A DNA stretch of 64,000 bases from NCBI GenBank assembly GCA_004144185.1, contig SEFP01000002.1, positions 496,001-560,000 of the forward strand, given 5' to 3'. Shown here piece by piece: positions 45,736 through 54,088 of the stretch (its first letter is position 1; every line of letters starts with the position of its first letter). The notes under the pieces are model-generated. The model had not been told where the DNA came from and ran no database searches. It was given only the letters and a program-made list of their open reading frames with translations. This stretch comes from Sphingobacteriales bacterium (lineage in GTDB: Bacteria; Bacteroidota; Bacteroidia; Chitinophagales; Chitinophagaceae). The translations under genes were made by a program, and so were the position numbers.

Positions 45736-45996
45736 ATGCAGTACATGCTGTTCAACCCCAAGACCATGAATGATGCGGTGGTTGCCCGGATCGTTCGCCT
45801 TCACCGGCAAAAAGATATTACCCAACATGCAGTCGCTCAGGCACTGGCCTTATCCGACTCGGCGTATTGCCGGATCGAAGCCGGTACCACCGAACTCACA
45901 CTGAACAAACTGCATATGATTGCAGGCGCCCTGGGAGAGGATGTCTCGGTACTGCTGGAGCCGGGACAGCGGGTCACGAAATACCCGTACGATTGA
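45736..45996 (+). CDS. Small XRE-type HTH regulator
   Basis: 86 residues. The HTH is compact: VARIVRLHRQKDITQHAVAQALALSDSAYCRIEAGTTEL (about residues 15-54), as in the HTH_3/XRE family, followed by LHMIAGALGEDVSVLLEPG. A start at a later ATG (MNDAVVARIV) is also possible. It may regulate the following SDR gene or act alone. Confidence 0.82.
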   Translation: MQYMLFNPKTMNDAVVARIVRLHRQKDITQHAVAQALALSDSAYCRIEAGTTELTLNKLHMIAGALGEDVSVLLEPGQRVTKYPYD

Positions 45997-46113
45997 TCCT
46001 ACACGTACCACCCTACTGCTACCCACACGTACGGTTCCAGCTTCCGGATGGACGCGCACGCCAGCCACCCAAAGCATTTAAATACCTCAAAAGCCAATAG
46101 CTTCGGGGTTCCT

Positions 46114-46815
46114 ATGAAAACTGCAGTCGTCACCGGTATCACCCAGGGCATTGGCCTCGCCATCACTGAAAAGCTGCTCCGGGAAGGATTTTATGTCATC
46201 GGCTGCGCCCGTAGCAAAACCGATCTTACAGCCCTGTCCCGGTACTGGAATCGTTCCGGAACCGTCTTGGAACCGCACGTCGTAGATGTATCCGACCGGG
46301 ACCAGCTCACCACCTTTTCCAACGCTATCCTCGCATCCGGCCGAACGCCCCATCTGTTGGTCAATAATGCCGGGGTCTTTCAACCGGGCGCGATCGCCGA
46401 TGAACCCGACGGCCAGCTGGAAACCATGCTGACAACCAATCTCTACAGCGCATACTACCTGACCCGCGCGCTGCTGCCGGTCCTGAAAACGTCCGGAACC
46501 GGTGCCCATATCTTCAACCTGTGCAGTGTGGCCTCCCTTCAGGCCTATCCGGGCGGAGGCTCCTACAGCATCAGCAAATATGCCCTCCTCGGCTTTTCCG
46601 ACAACCTGCGCGAAGAACTCAAACCCACCGGTATCCGGGTTACGGCCCTGTGTCCGGGTGCCACGTGGAGCCGCTCTTGGTCCGGCAGCGGGGTCGATTC
46701 CAACACCATTATTCAGGCCAGCGATATTGCCGATATCCTCTGGAGCGCATATACCCTTTCGCCGGCAGCCTGTCCGGAGCGGATCGTGATCCGACCGCAA
46801 AGCGGCGATCTTTAA
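46114..46815 (+). CDS. Short-chain dehydrogenase/reductase
   Basis: 233 residues from ATG 46114. Rossmann motif TGITQGIGLAI (TGxxxGxG) at the N-terminus, NNAG (LLVNNAGVFQPG), catalytic serine region FNLCSVASLQAYPGGG and the YSISK tetrad pair. The substrate cannot be told. It lies between the XRE regulator and batD on the same strand; the upstream reading frame extension to 46048 has no family support. Confidence 0.92.
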   Translation: MKTAVVTGITQGIGLAITEKLLREGFYVIGCARSKTDLTALSRYWNRSGTVLEPHVVDVSDRDQLTTFSNAILASGRTPHLLVNNAGVFQPGAIADEPDGQLETMLTTNLYSAYYLTRALLPVLKTSGTGAHIFNLCSVASLQAYPGGGSYSISKYALLGFSDNLREELKPTGIRVTALCPGATWSRSWSGSGVDSNTIIQASDIADILWSAYTLSPAACPERIVIRPQSGDL

Positions 46816-46850
46816 CGAAGCCGCTTCCCGGTTTCCAATACGCGGAAACT

Positions 46851-46858
46851 TATTTTTG
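46851..46858 (+). promoter_or_regulatory. -7 box for batD
   Basis: TATTTTTG (then C) is a full TAnnTTTG match, ending 7 bases before ATG 46866, so the leader is very short. Confidence 0.6.
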
Positions 46859-46865
46859 CACCTTC

Positions 46866-48665
46866 ATGCTGCGGGCCGCCTCTTTTCTAACCCTGTTGCT
46901 GCTGCTGGCCTTCCACGCCGGCGCACAGGTCACGTTTCGTGCTGAACTGCTGTACGATGAGGTCGGCGTCAACACGGCCTTTCAGGTTCAGTACAATCTG
47001 GAAAATGCCGGTGAGCTGGTTCAGATGACGCTGGACCCCGCCCCTCCGTTCAGCAGCATCGGGAATTATGCCGATGCCCAGCGCACCAGTACGCAGATTA
47101 TCAACGGCAGTGCCCGCACTACCCGCACCTATACCCGTAGCTATACCCTGCGCGCATCCAAAACCGGCACCTTCACCGTACCGGTAGCCGTGGCTCAAAC
47201 TACAGACGGCAGCACCTATCGGTCCAGTCCGGCTACGGTTAAAGTTGTTTCCGGAAATCCACGTACGGCTAACCGGCAGGCACCTGACCCGTTCGGCCCG
47301 GATCCGTTTGGCGGTATGGATCCGTTCGGACCGGATCCGTTCGGCAATGGTGGGGCCAATCCTTTCGGACCCGGCTCACCGCTCGACCGGATTGCAGATG
47401 CATTCGGAGGCCAGCAACGGCTGCCTACTATTCCGGAACTCCGACAGTTGGCATACCTGGAGATCGTACCGCAAAAGCAAACGGCTTTTATCGGCGAACC
47501 CATTCTGGTGGAATACCGGCTGGTGTCGGGGATCACCGTAAACGGCAACCTGAACAAAATCCCGGCACCGGATGGATTCTGGGTCCAGGAACTCACCACC
47601 GATCGGGAAGAGCGCAGTACCAAGCAAGTAGGCAACCGCCTTTTTCAAACCTTATTAATCAAACGGGTCGCGCTGATTCCGCAACGGGCCGGAAAGCTTC
47701 TTATTGAACCGGCGGAGATGCAGGCCGTCACGAATGTCGCCGATGCCAACGGGGCGCCGCAGCGATACAGCTGGGCCATCAAATCGGCTCCGTCCAGCCT
47801 GGTTGTCTCGCCGTTGCCACCAACCGGAAAACCGGCTTCGTTCAATGGTGCCGTGGGTCAATACCAGGTTGCGGCTTCGCTGGAACCGGCAACCATGCCA
47901 CAAAACGGTTCCTCTGCCCTGCGCATCACCGTCTCGGGCGAAGGCAACCTGCCGCAGCTCGAAGCGCCCAGCCTCTCGCTTCCGGATGGGCTTTCGGCAG
48001 AGGAAGCCGTAGTACAAGACGCCTTTAAAACCGATGGCAAACGCCTGCTGGGAAGCCGTACGTTTATCTACCCGCTGACCGCAAGTCAGGAACGCCATTT
48101 CACCATTCCTGCGCTTTCCGTTTCCTTTTTCAATCCGCAGTCAGCAGCGTACCAAACGATTCAGACAACCCCACAGACGCTGACCGTAACAGCCCCCGAG
48201 GCATTGGATGAGCTGGAAAGCGCCGGCAGCAGCCGTCCGCTGTTGTGGGGACTCCTGGGATTGGCAGTCGCAGCGCTCCTGATCGGTCTGCGGATGCACC
48301 GAAAAACACCACCGGTTCCTAAACCCATTCCTAAGCCGCAACCGGTTTCTCCCGATCCGATCGCACCCCTGACCAACCCGGTTCTGGAACCGCCGCTTCC
48401 GGCTCCGGTGCCTGCCACGCTGCCGGAACTTCAGGCCGCGATCCGGGTGCTGGTCCGTCAGAAAAGTACCCGGTCCGATCCGACTGCTGAACAGTTGATC
48501 CGGAGTGGTTTGGATGCCCTGACCGCTCAGCAGCTTCCGGTTTATCTGGCCAGGGCGGAAGCAGCGCGCTATGGAGGCCTTCCGGTCGATGAATCGACCC
48601 TTCTTGAAGAAGGCCGGTATTTACTGCAGCGTCTTATAGACTGGTCTTCTACCCCATCAAACTAA
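46866..48665 (+). CDS. batD: BatD family protein with DPFG repeats
   Basis: 599 residues from ATG 46866, chosen because a full -7 box ends 7 bases upstream. A signal peptide (about 1-20) precedes an oxygen-tolerance (BatD) domain (RAELLYDEVGVNTAFQVQYNLENA). A linker with DPFGPDPFG-type repeats lies at about 140-172. Further Bat-type beta domains, one membrane helix (LLWGLLGLAVAALLIGLRM) and a proline-rich cytoplasmic part with a helical end follow. Usually found next to batA/B/C and moxR; none is present here. Confidence 0.88.
   Translation: MLRAASFLTLLLLLAFHAGAQVTFRAELLYDEVGVNTAFQVQYNLENAGELVQMTLDPAPPFSSIGNYADAQRTSTQIINGSARTTRTYTRSYTLRASKTGTFTVPVAVAQTTDGSTYRSSPATVKVVSGNPRTANRQAPDPFGPDPFGGMDPFGPDPFGNGGANPFGPGSPLDRIADAFGGQQRLPTIPELRQLAYLEIVPQKQTAFIGEPILVEYRLVSGITVNGNLNKIPAPDGFWVQELTTDREERSTKQVGNRLFQTLLIKRVALIPQRAGKLLIEPAEMQAVTNVADANGAPQRYSWAIKSAPSSLVVSPLPPTGKPASFNGAVGQYQVAASLEPATMPQNGSSALRITVSGEGNLPQLEAPSLSLPDGLSAEEAVVQDAFKTDGKRLLGSRTFIYPLTASQERHFTIPALSVSFFNPQSAAYQTIQTTPQTLTVTAPEALDELESAGSSRPLLWGLLGLAVAALLIGLRMHRKTPPVPKPIPKPQPVSPDPIAPLTNPVLEPPLPAPVPATLPELQAAIRVLVRQKSTRSDPTAEQLIRSGLDALTAQQLPVYLARAEAARYGGLPVDESTLLEEGRYLLQRLIDWSSTPSN
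47287..47376 (+). repeat. DPFG-coding repeat in batD
   Basis: The motif GA(C/T)CCGTT(C/T)GG occurs four times in about 70 bases, coding DPFG units, with a fifth related copy (NPFG). It forms a flexible linker between beta domains. Confidence 0.75.
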
Positions 48666-48671
48666 GTTTTT

Positions 48672-49334
48672 GTGCGCTTTTACGCTGTAAAAACCCCTCG
48701 CTTTCTGCCGCTGCTGCAACCCAAAGGGCTGATCTGGACCGGTAAAACTGCGTCTTCCGGAATCGGTCAGTATCTCACGTTTGATGATGGTCCGCACCCA
48801 CAGGTCACCCCACAGGTGCTGGCTATGCTCCGGAACTATGAAGCGAAGGCCACGTTTTTCTGTGTAGGTGAAAATGCAGCGGCGTTTCCGGAACTCGTTG
48901 CGCAGATCCTGGCCGAAGGACATACGCTTGGCAACCATACCCACAATCATCTCAACGGCTGGAAAACACCCACCCCTGCGTATGTTGACAATACCCTGAA
49001 AGCAGCGGCTACGCTTGCTACCGGCTGGTTTCGTCCGCCCTACGGACGCATCCGGGCCGCACAGGCACACGCCCTGCAGCAACAGGGCTTCCGGATCGTG
49101 ATGTGGGATGTCTTGTCCTGCGATTTTGATGCCCGGTACGGTCCGCGCGACTGCGCCCGGTTTGTGATCCGGAATGCCCGTAGTGGAAGCATCGTGGTAT
49201 TTCACGACAGTCTGAAAGCCGCACCGCGCTGCCTGCCCGCGCTGGAACTGGTGCTTCGGTATTATCACCGCCGGCAGTTACCGTTTCTGGCCTTACCGCA
49301 CTTCCGGAACTCAATCCCCGAACCCGTTTCATGA
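48672..49334 (+). CDS. Polysaccharide deacetylase (NodB-type)
   Basis: 220 residues from GTG 48672, 6 bases after batD. CE4 signatures: TFDDGPHP (catalytic Asp pair), NHTHNH (metal His), RPPYGR and MWDVLSCDFD, with VFHDS near the end. It removes N-acetyl groups from a polysaccharide or peptidoglycan. No signal peptide is visible. It overlaps tatD by 4 bases, so the two are probably cotranscribed. Confidence 0.92.
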   Translation: MRFYAVKTPRFLPLLQPKGLIWTGKTASSGIGQYLTFDDGPHPQVTPQVLAMLRNYEAKATFFCVGENAAAFPELVAQILAEGHTLGNHTHNHLNGWKTPTPAYVDNTLKAAATLATGWFRPPYGRIRAAQAHALQQQGFRIVMWDVLSCDFDARYGPRDCARFVIRNARSGSIVVFHDSLKAAPRCLPALELVLRYYHRRQLPFLALPHFRNSIPEPVS

Positions 49335-50119
49335 ACTTCACAGATACCCACGCGCACCTGTACGATCCCTGCTTTGCAACCGAACTGGATATGCTGCTGG
49401 AACGGACCACAGAAGCAGGCGTCCACAAGATTTTTCTGCCCAACTGCGATCTGGAAACGGTGCCCGCCATGCTTCAGCTGAGCGCCCGGTTTCCGAACCA
49501 CTGCTTTCCGATGATTGGATTGCACCCCTGCTATGTCAACGAAAATGTGGCTGCTGAACTGGCCGGTTTGAAAGCCTATCTGGCTACCCATTCCTTCTGG
49601 GCCATTGGCGAAATCGGACTGGACTTTTACTGGGACAAAACCTTTGTAGCCCAGCAGGAGGCCGCCTTCCGGGAACAAATCGGCTGGGCGAAGGCCGCCG
49701 GGCTGCCCATCGTGATTCACAGCCGGGAGGCCACTACCGCCTGCCTCGATATTATCGAGTCTGAAGGTTCCGGAACGGTGCCGGGTATTCTCCACTGCTT
49801 TAGTGGTACGGTCGCAGAAGCCGAGCGCACGGTCGCACTGGGCCTGCACCTGGGCATTGGCGGGGTCGTTACTTACAAAAAATCCAATCTTCCGGATGTG
49901 ATACGGGCGGTCGGGATCGAGCATCTGGTCTTGGAGACGGATGCCCCGTACCTGGCACCCGTCCCGTACCGGGGCAAGCGTAATGAAAGCAGTTACATTC
50001 CGTATATCGCGCAGGCGGTTGCCGATGCACTGGGGCTTCCGGTGGCCGAGGTAGCACGTCTGACAACAGCCAATGCCGAACGGATTTTTGCATCCGTCTC
50101 CGGCTCCCTGCTTCCCTGA
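49331..50119 (+). CDS. tatD: TatD family metal-dependent DNase
   Basis: 262 residues, overlapping the deacetylase stop by 4 bases. Metal site motifs: DTHAHLYD, GLHPCYVN, GEIGLDFYWD, IHSREA, LHCFSG, ETDAPYLAP. A 3'-5' DNase role with possible peroxide-damage repair is known for TatD. TTCCGGAA follows the stop codon after 7 bases. Confidence 0.94.
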   Translation: MNFTDTHAHLYDPCFATELDMLLERTTEAGVHKIFLPNCDLETVPAMLQLSARFPNHCFPMIGLHPCYVNENVAAELAGLKAYLATHSFWAIGEIGLDFYWDKTFVAQQEAAFREQIGWAKAAGLPIVIHSREATTACLDIIESEGSGTVPGILHCFSGTVAEAERTVALGLHLGIGGVVTYKKSNLPDVIRAVGIEHLVLETDAPYLAPVPYRGKRNESSYIPYIAQAVADALGLPVAEVARLTTANAERIFASVSGSLLP

Positions 50120-50705
50120 GGTCCGCTTCCGGAAACCAGGCGCGCTAGAAGAAGATGTTCCCCGTTCCCAACCTGAGAAAAGTGGCCTACGCGCCCCTCT
50201 GTACCGGCCTTCGCTGGAATCTTCGGCTGTTGCATTATAAACAAGGGAGCAGCGATGTATTACACGTTCAGATTTGGCGGTATCGGGTTCACCAATATCA
50301 GGCGCTTGTTTTATAGTCTCCGGAACCGGTGGATTCCGGCGGGTCTACACGCACGGTCTCCTGGGTTTGTGCGACCCGGCGGATCAAGTCGGTATGGGGC
50401 TGCGCTTCCTGTGCTTTTTTGAACTACTGGGCCGCCCGCTTAGGATCGTTGGCTCCGGACGGAACACCTGTTGAGGGGAACAGCCGTTCCGGGAAAAGAA
50501 GCGGTAAAATAGTGCCTTCTTCTGCACCAGCCGCCCCGGCGGCCGGACCTGGCAGAACCGGATGCCACCATCGGGACCCGAAAAATGAGTGCGAAAAAGA
50601 GTGCGAACGGTTTCCGGGACCAACGTATCTGCCGGTATTTTGACATTGCCGGACCTGAACATCCGGCGCTATTTGTTTCACCCTTCAACCCCCTTTTGAC
50701 CGATT
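50120..50705. other. Intergenic region downstream of tatD
   Basis: 586 bases. One TTCCGGAA (50127), the weak ORF described separately, and no good -7 box before the gene at 50706. Several short ORFs on both strands look like chance frames in GC-rich DNA. Confidence 0.4.
50155..50643 (+). pseudogene. Possible degenerate ORF of unknown origin
   Basis: One reading frame runs from an ATG at 50155 to a stop at 50641, with one TAG near 50314. The first part reads VPNLRKVAYAPLCTGLRWNL, the second WVCATRRIKSVWGCASC. No family is recognised and base composition is normal. It may be a chance frame; the 586-base gap between genes has no other content that I see. Confidence 0.2.
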
Positions 50706-51386
50706 ATGGCCACCCCAGAATCTAAGCGCCTGTACGGCTTTTCCGATGCCCAGCTCATCCAGCGGAGCGATGCACTTCTCAACACCCTGAACCGCGACCT
50801 GAACGAGCTAAGCGCCCGTGGGGTCGATGCCTTGCGCGTAGACACCCTGCAGCAGGCCCGGAATACCTTCGACCTGCTTTCGACCGATGTGGAGGAGCAG
50901 TCAGGCGTATCCATAGCCGCCACGGCTAAAACCACCTTCCGGACGCAGCTGGAGAAAACCATCCGCAGCATCCGGGGGATGGCCGAAACCCAATTTGGCC
51001 GTTCCGGCCATTACAAAACCTTTGGCTTCGATGACCTGACCCGCCTGACCGACAACGATTTGGTACGGTGTGGGCGTCGGGTACACCGGGTGGCTACGGC
51101 GCTGATGCCGCTGCTGGCCTCCGAAGGACTGACGCCCACGCTGTTGATTCGCCTGGCCGACGATACCGATATGCTGGACCAGACCATTGATGCCGTAGGA
51201 GCGGCCGAAGAAACCCGCGACATCCGCACGCAGGAACGTGTACAGGCCGGAAATGCCTTATTTGAACAGCTCTCGAAGCTGGCTAAGATCGGGCAAAGCT
51301 TTTATGCCGATACCCATGCAGCCAAATACAACGATTACTTTATAGACGATCAGCCAACACCGCCGGCCGACAGCCCTGCGGCGTAA
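50706..51386 (+). CDS. Hypothetical helical protein
   Basis: 226 residues, no signal peptide or membrane segment. Predicted to be largely helical (YGFSDAQLIQRSDALLNTLNRDLNEL, RLADDTDMLDQTIDAVGAAEETRDIRTQERV). The two halves show similar helical hairpins, each opening with a Phe-x-Asp-aspartate segment (YGFSDAQLIQ; FGFDDLTRLTDNDLV), so an internal duplication is likely. I know no named family. A terminator follows. Confidence 0.65.
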   Translation: MATPESKRLYGFSDAQLIQRSDALLNTLNRDLNELSARGVDALRVDTLQQARNTFDLLSTDVEEQSGVSIAATAKTTFRTQLEKTIRSIRGMAETQFGRSGHYKTFGFDDLTRLTDNDLVRCGRRVHRVATALMPLLASEGLTPTLLIRLADDTDMLDQTIDAVGAAEETRDIRTQERVQAGNALFEQLSKLAKIGQSFYADTHAAKYNDYFIDDQPTPPADSPAA

Positions 51387-51395
51387 GCATTCCGG

Positions 51396-51420
51396 AAAAA
51401 GGGCTTTGCAGCCCTTTTTT
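51396..51420 (+). terminator. Terminator after the hypothetical gene
   Basis: AAAAAGGGCT pairs with AGCCCTTTTT around TTGC; six T in total. TTCCGGAA (51390) borders its 5' foot. Confidence 0.75.
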
Positions 51421-51980
51421 CATGCCTGGAAGTCAAATACATGATGAATCTTACGCTACTGAGTGTGCATTTTACTGTACTGAACCTGCATTCCGGTCTG
51501 CGAATCCTGCATCTTAAGAAGCGGAGCCTGCATTCCGGTCAACGCACTGGTACCGATACGCAACGGAGCATGCCGTCTGCTCAGCCAGGTGGCAGGTTGC
51601 AGCTACCAGGCCTGCGGATGGTTGAACAGAGCATGTAGCCGGGTTTCCGGACGGGAAACGCCTCCTATCCAAGTTGATTGTCTATGCTACAGCTGCTCCG
51701 GAACGGCCTGTACATCCGGTTAGAAGCCGTTTCCGGAGATTCAGCGGCCGGGGAGCGGCTGGTATCGCTGTAGTGGGTCTAGTAGGAGCGGACGGGATGA
51801 GGATCTGCAGCGGAACCGGGTCTGACTTTTATGGACCCTCCCGGCAGCGGCTCTCCACAAAACGGACGGTCTGCTTTGCTTTGACACCCGGAAAGCATGC
51901 ATTAAGGGCTACTTTGCAACGCGCCTCGGATTGCAGACCTGCTGTGTATGCTTCAAAGGGGATTACCTGAATTGCATTCT
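51421..51980. other. Intergenic region before the histidine kinase
   Basis: 560 bases. A 21-base periodic repeat (51464-51547) is the only structure seen. A short ORF (51441-51638) covers the repeat but has no start support or domain. No strong -7 box was found before ATG 51981. Confidence 0.4.
51464..51547. repeat. 21-base imperfect tandem repeat
   Basis: A TGCAT-containing unit recurs at 51464, 51485, 51506 and 51527, always 21 bases apart. The second and fourth units share CCTGCATTCCGGTC (14 bases). If translated, it gives heptads with LHSG or LHLK. Confidence 0.55.
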
Positions 51981-53714
51981 ATGAACAGTACCGAATATAC
52001 GTTTTTGAACGACGGCGGCGAGATGGGGATGCTGACCCGGCAATTTGACTGGTCTCAGACGCCACTTGGTGCCCCGGAGGTGTGGCCACAGAGCCTACGG
52101 ACGGCCGTGAGTATTGTGCTGACGTCTTCTTTTCCGATGCTGTTGTGGTGGGGTGAGGACCTGATTCAGTTTTACAACGATGCCTTTCGGCCGAGTCTGG
52201 GCACCGAAGGCAAGCATCCGTCATCGCTGGGGCAGCCTGCTATTGGGTACTGGACCGAGAACTGGCATATCATCAAGCCACTGATCGACAATGTGCTTCA
52301 GAAAGGCGAGTCGGCGTATTTCGAGGATCTTCCCATTCCCAATTACCGCAACGGCGTTATTGAAGAAGTATTCTGGACGTTTAGCTACAGTCCGGTGCGG
52401 GATGAAAGCGGCCGGCCGGCTGCGGTGTTGATGACCTGTTTTGAATCGACCCAGAAAGTGCGCAGTCTGGCAGCCCTGGAAGAGAAGTCCAGGCAACTGG
52501 AGTTTACCATTGATGCAGCCGAGCTGGGTACCTGGGTATTGGATCCGGCTACGGGAAACTTTACGTCCAATGCGCGGTTGAAGCGTTGGTTTGGGCTGGG
52601 TACAGACGATCAGATTTCGCTGGACCTGGCGATAGATGCCATTGTGGAACGCGACCGGCAACGGGTGAGTGAGGCGATTAACGCAGCGATGCAGCCGGGT
52701 TCGGACGGGCGGTATGCCATTGAATATGCTCTTTTACCGGCCGGAGCTTCGGAGAAACGAGTGGTCCGGGCCAGGGGCTACGCCTTGTTTGGGCCCGATG
52801 CTGTTTGTAACCGGCTGAGTGGGACGCTGGAAGACATTACCATCCAGAGTGAAGCCCAGGCAGCCCTGGAACAGAAGGTACAGGAGCGGACCGAGCAGCT
52901 GGCCACGGTGGTAGAAGAGCTGGGAGCGGCCAACGAAGAGCTGGCAGAATCGAACAAACTGCTGACCCAGAGCAATGGCGAGCTGGAGCAGTATGCGTAT
53001 GTGGCGAGCCATGATTTGCAGGAGCCGCTCCGGAAAATCAGTATTTTTTCCGGAATGCTGAGCGAGGATGCAGCGCTGAAGCCGTCGAGCCAGGTGTTGC
53101 TGGGCAAGGTGCGGCATTCGGCCGAGCGCATGAATTTGTTGATTCAGGATCTGCTGGCGTTTTCCCGGTTGCTGCGATCCGACACGCTGATGCATCCGGT
53201 TCCGTTGCAGGAGATTGTGACGGAGGTCTGGAACGATTTCGAGCTGGTGGTAGACGAGAAGCAGGCAACGATTCAGATTGGGACGCTACCAGTGCTTGAA
53301 GGTATCCGGCTACAGATGAACCAGTTGTTTTACAACCTGATCAACAATGCGCTGAAGTTTGCTGCGGCCGACCGGGCACCGCAGGTTACGATTACGGCGC
53401 GCCCGGCGTTGATGGAAGAGGTCCGGCGGTGGATTGCCAAGCCGTTGCCGCGGGCTACGTATCATCACATTACAGTGGCCGACAACGGGATCGGGTTTGA
53501 GGCGGAGTACCAGGAACAGATTTTCGAAGTGTTTAAGCGGCTGCATGGCCGGGAGTTGTATCCGGGTTCCGGAATCGGGTTGGCCTTATGTCGCCGGATT
53601 GCGGTGAATCACAACGGCGTGCTGTATGCCAGTTCGGAGGTGGGTACCGGCAGCCAGTTTCATATTTTGTTGCCCGACCGGCAGCCCGGAGGTTCGGAAG
53701 CTTTTCCGGACTGA
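51981..53714 (+). CDS. PAS-type histidine kinase, cytoplasmic
   Basis: 577 residues from ATG 51981. An N-terminal part that is PAS/GAF-like (LPIPNYRNGVIEEVFWTFSYSPVRDESG) and a second PAS unit (IDAAELGTWVLDPATGNF) are followed by a coiled coil (QKVQERTEQLATVVEELGA). HisKA has YVASHDLQEPLRK with the phosphorylated histidine; the ATPase domain has NLINNALKF, VADNGIGF and GSGIGLALC. No membrane segment. No response regulator adjoins it, so it is an orphan kinase. Confidence 0.92.
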   Translation: MNSTEYTFLNDGGEMGMLTRQFDWSQTPLGAPEVWPQSLRTAVSIVLTSSFPMLLWWGEDLIQFYNDAFRPSLGTEGKHPSSLGQPAIGYWTENWHIIKPLIDNVLQKGESAYFEDLPIPNYRNGVIEEVFWTFSYSPVRDESGRPAAVLMTCFESTQKVRSLAALEEKSRQLEFTIDAAELGTWVLDPATGNFTSNARLKRWFGLGTDDQISLDLAIDAIVERDRQRVSEAINAAMQPGSDGRYAIEYALLPAGASEKRVVRARGYALFGPDAVCNRLSGTLEDITIQSEAQAALEQKVQERTEQLATVVEELGAANEELAESNKLLTQSNGELEQYAYVASHDLQEPLRKISIFSGMLSEDAALKPSSQVLLGKVRHSAERMNLLIQDLLAFSRLLRSDTLMHPVPLQEIVTEVWNDFELVVDEKQATIQIGTLPVLEGIRLQMNQLFYNLINNALKFAAADRAPQVTITARPALMEEVRRWIAKPLPRATYHHITVADNGIGFEAEYQEQIFEVFKRLHGRELYPGSGIGLALCRRIAVNHNGVLYASSEVGTGSQFHILLPDRQPGGSEAFPD

Positions 53715-53774
53715 CCATTCCGGATCTTGATTTCGCTGCGGGTTGAGATTGCGGTGCAGAAAGGGGACTCACAG

Positions 53775-53818
53775 AAAAGCCTGTACCAGAATCAAGTGAT
53801 TCTGGTACAGGCTTTTGC
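53775..53818. terminator. Long perfect hairpin after the kinase gene
   Basis: A 20-bp perfect stem (AAAAGCCTGTACCAGAATCA with its complement) with a 2-base loop, flanked by A and T runs. Confidence 0.85.
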
Positions 53819-54031
53819 AAGGGTTACTGTGAGTTGATTCCGTTTTTAACTGACAATAAGATCGGCTATCCCGTTACCGAAAGGCTTTGAAGAAGGTGCA
53901 CCTAAAATCAGGAGCAGTTGGACCGCGTTCGAACCGTTGGCAGGACGATCTGCGCAAAATCGGGCTGTTTTCAGGACCTATTTGATGTTCGTAGACGGCA
54001 ACGGGAGGACTCACATCCGAATTCCCAAAAC

Positions 54032-54068
54032 AAAAAAGGCCCCGGCATACTGTACCGGGGCTTTTTTA
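54032..54068 (-). terminator. Terminator of the beta-helix protein gene
   Basis: A-run, CCCCGG/CCGGGG stem with a 9-base loop, T-run, 21 bases beyond the minus-strand stop. Confidence 0.8.
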
Positions 54069-54088
54069 CAAGTTAAAACGGGGCAGGT

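Larger units (their letters stand above)
53715..54088. other. Intergenic region between kinase and beta-helix gene
   Basis: 374 bases with two terminators (53775-53818 and 54032-54068). No ORF of interest; one short frame at 53937 is a chance frame. Confidence 0.5.
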
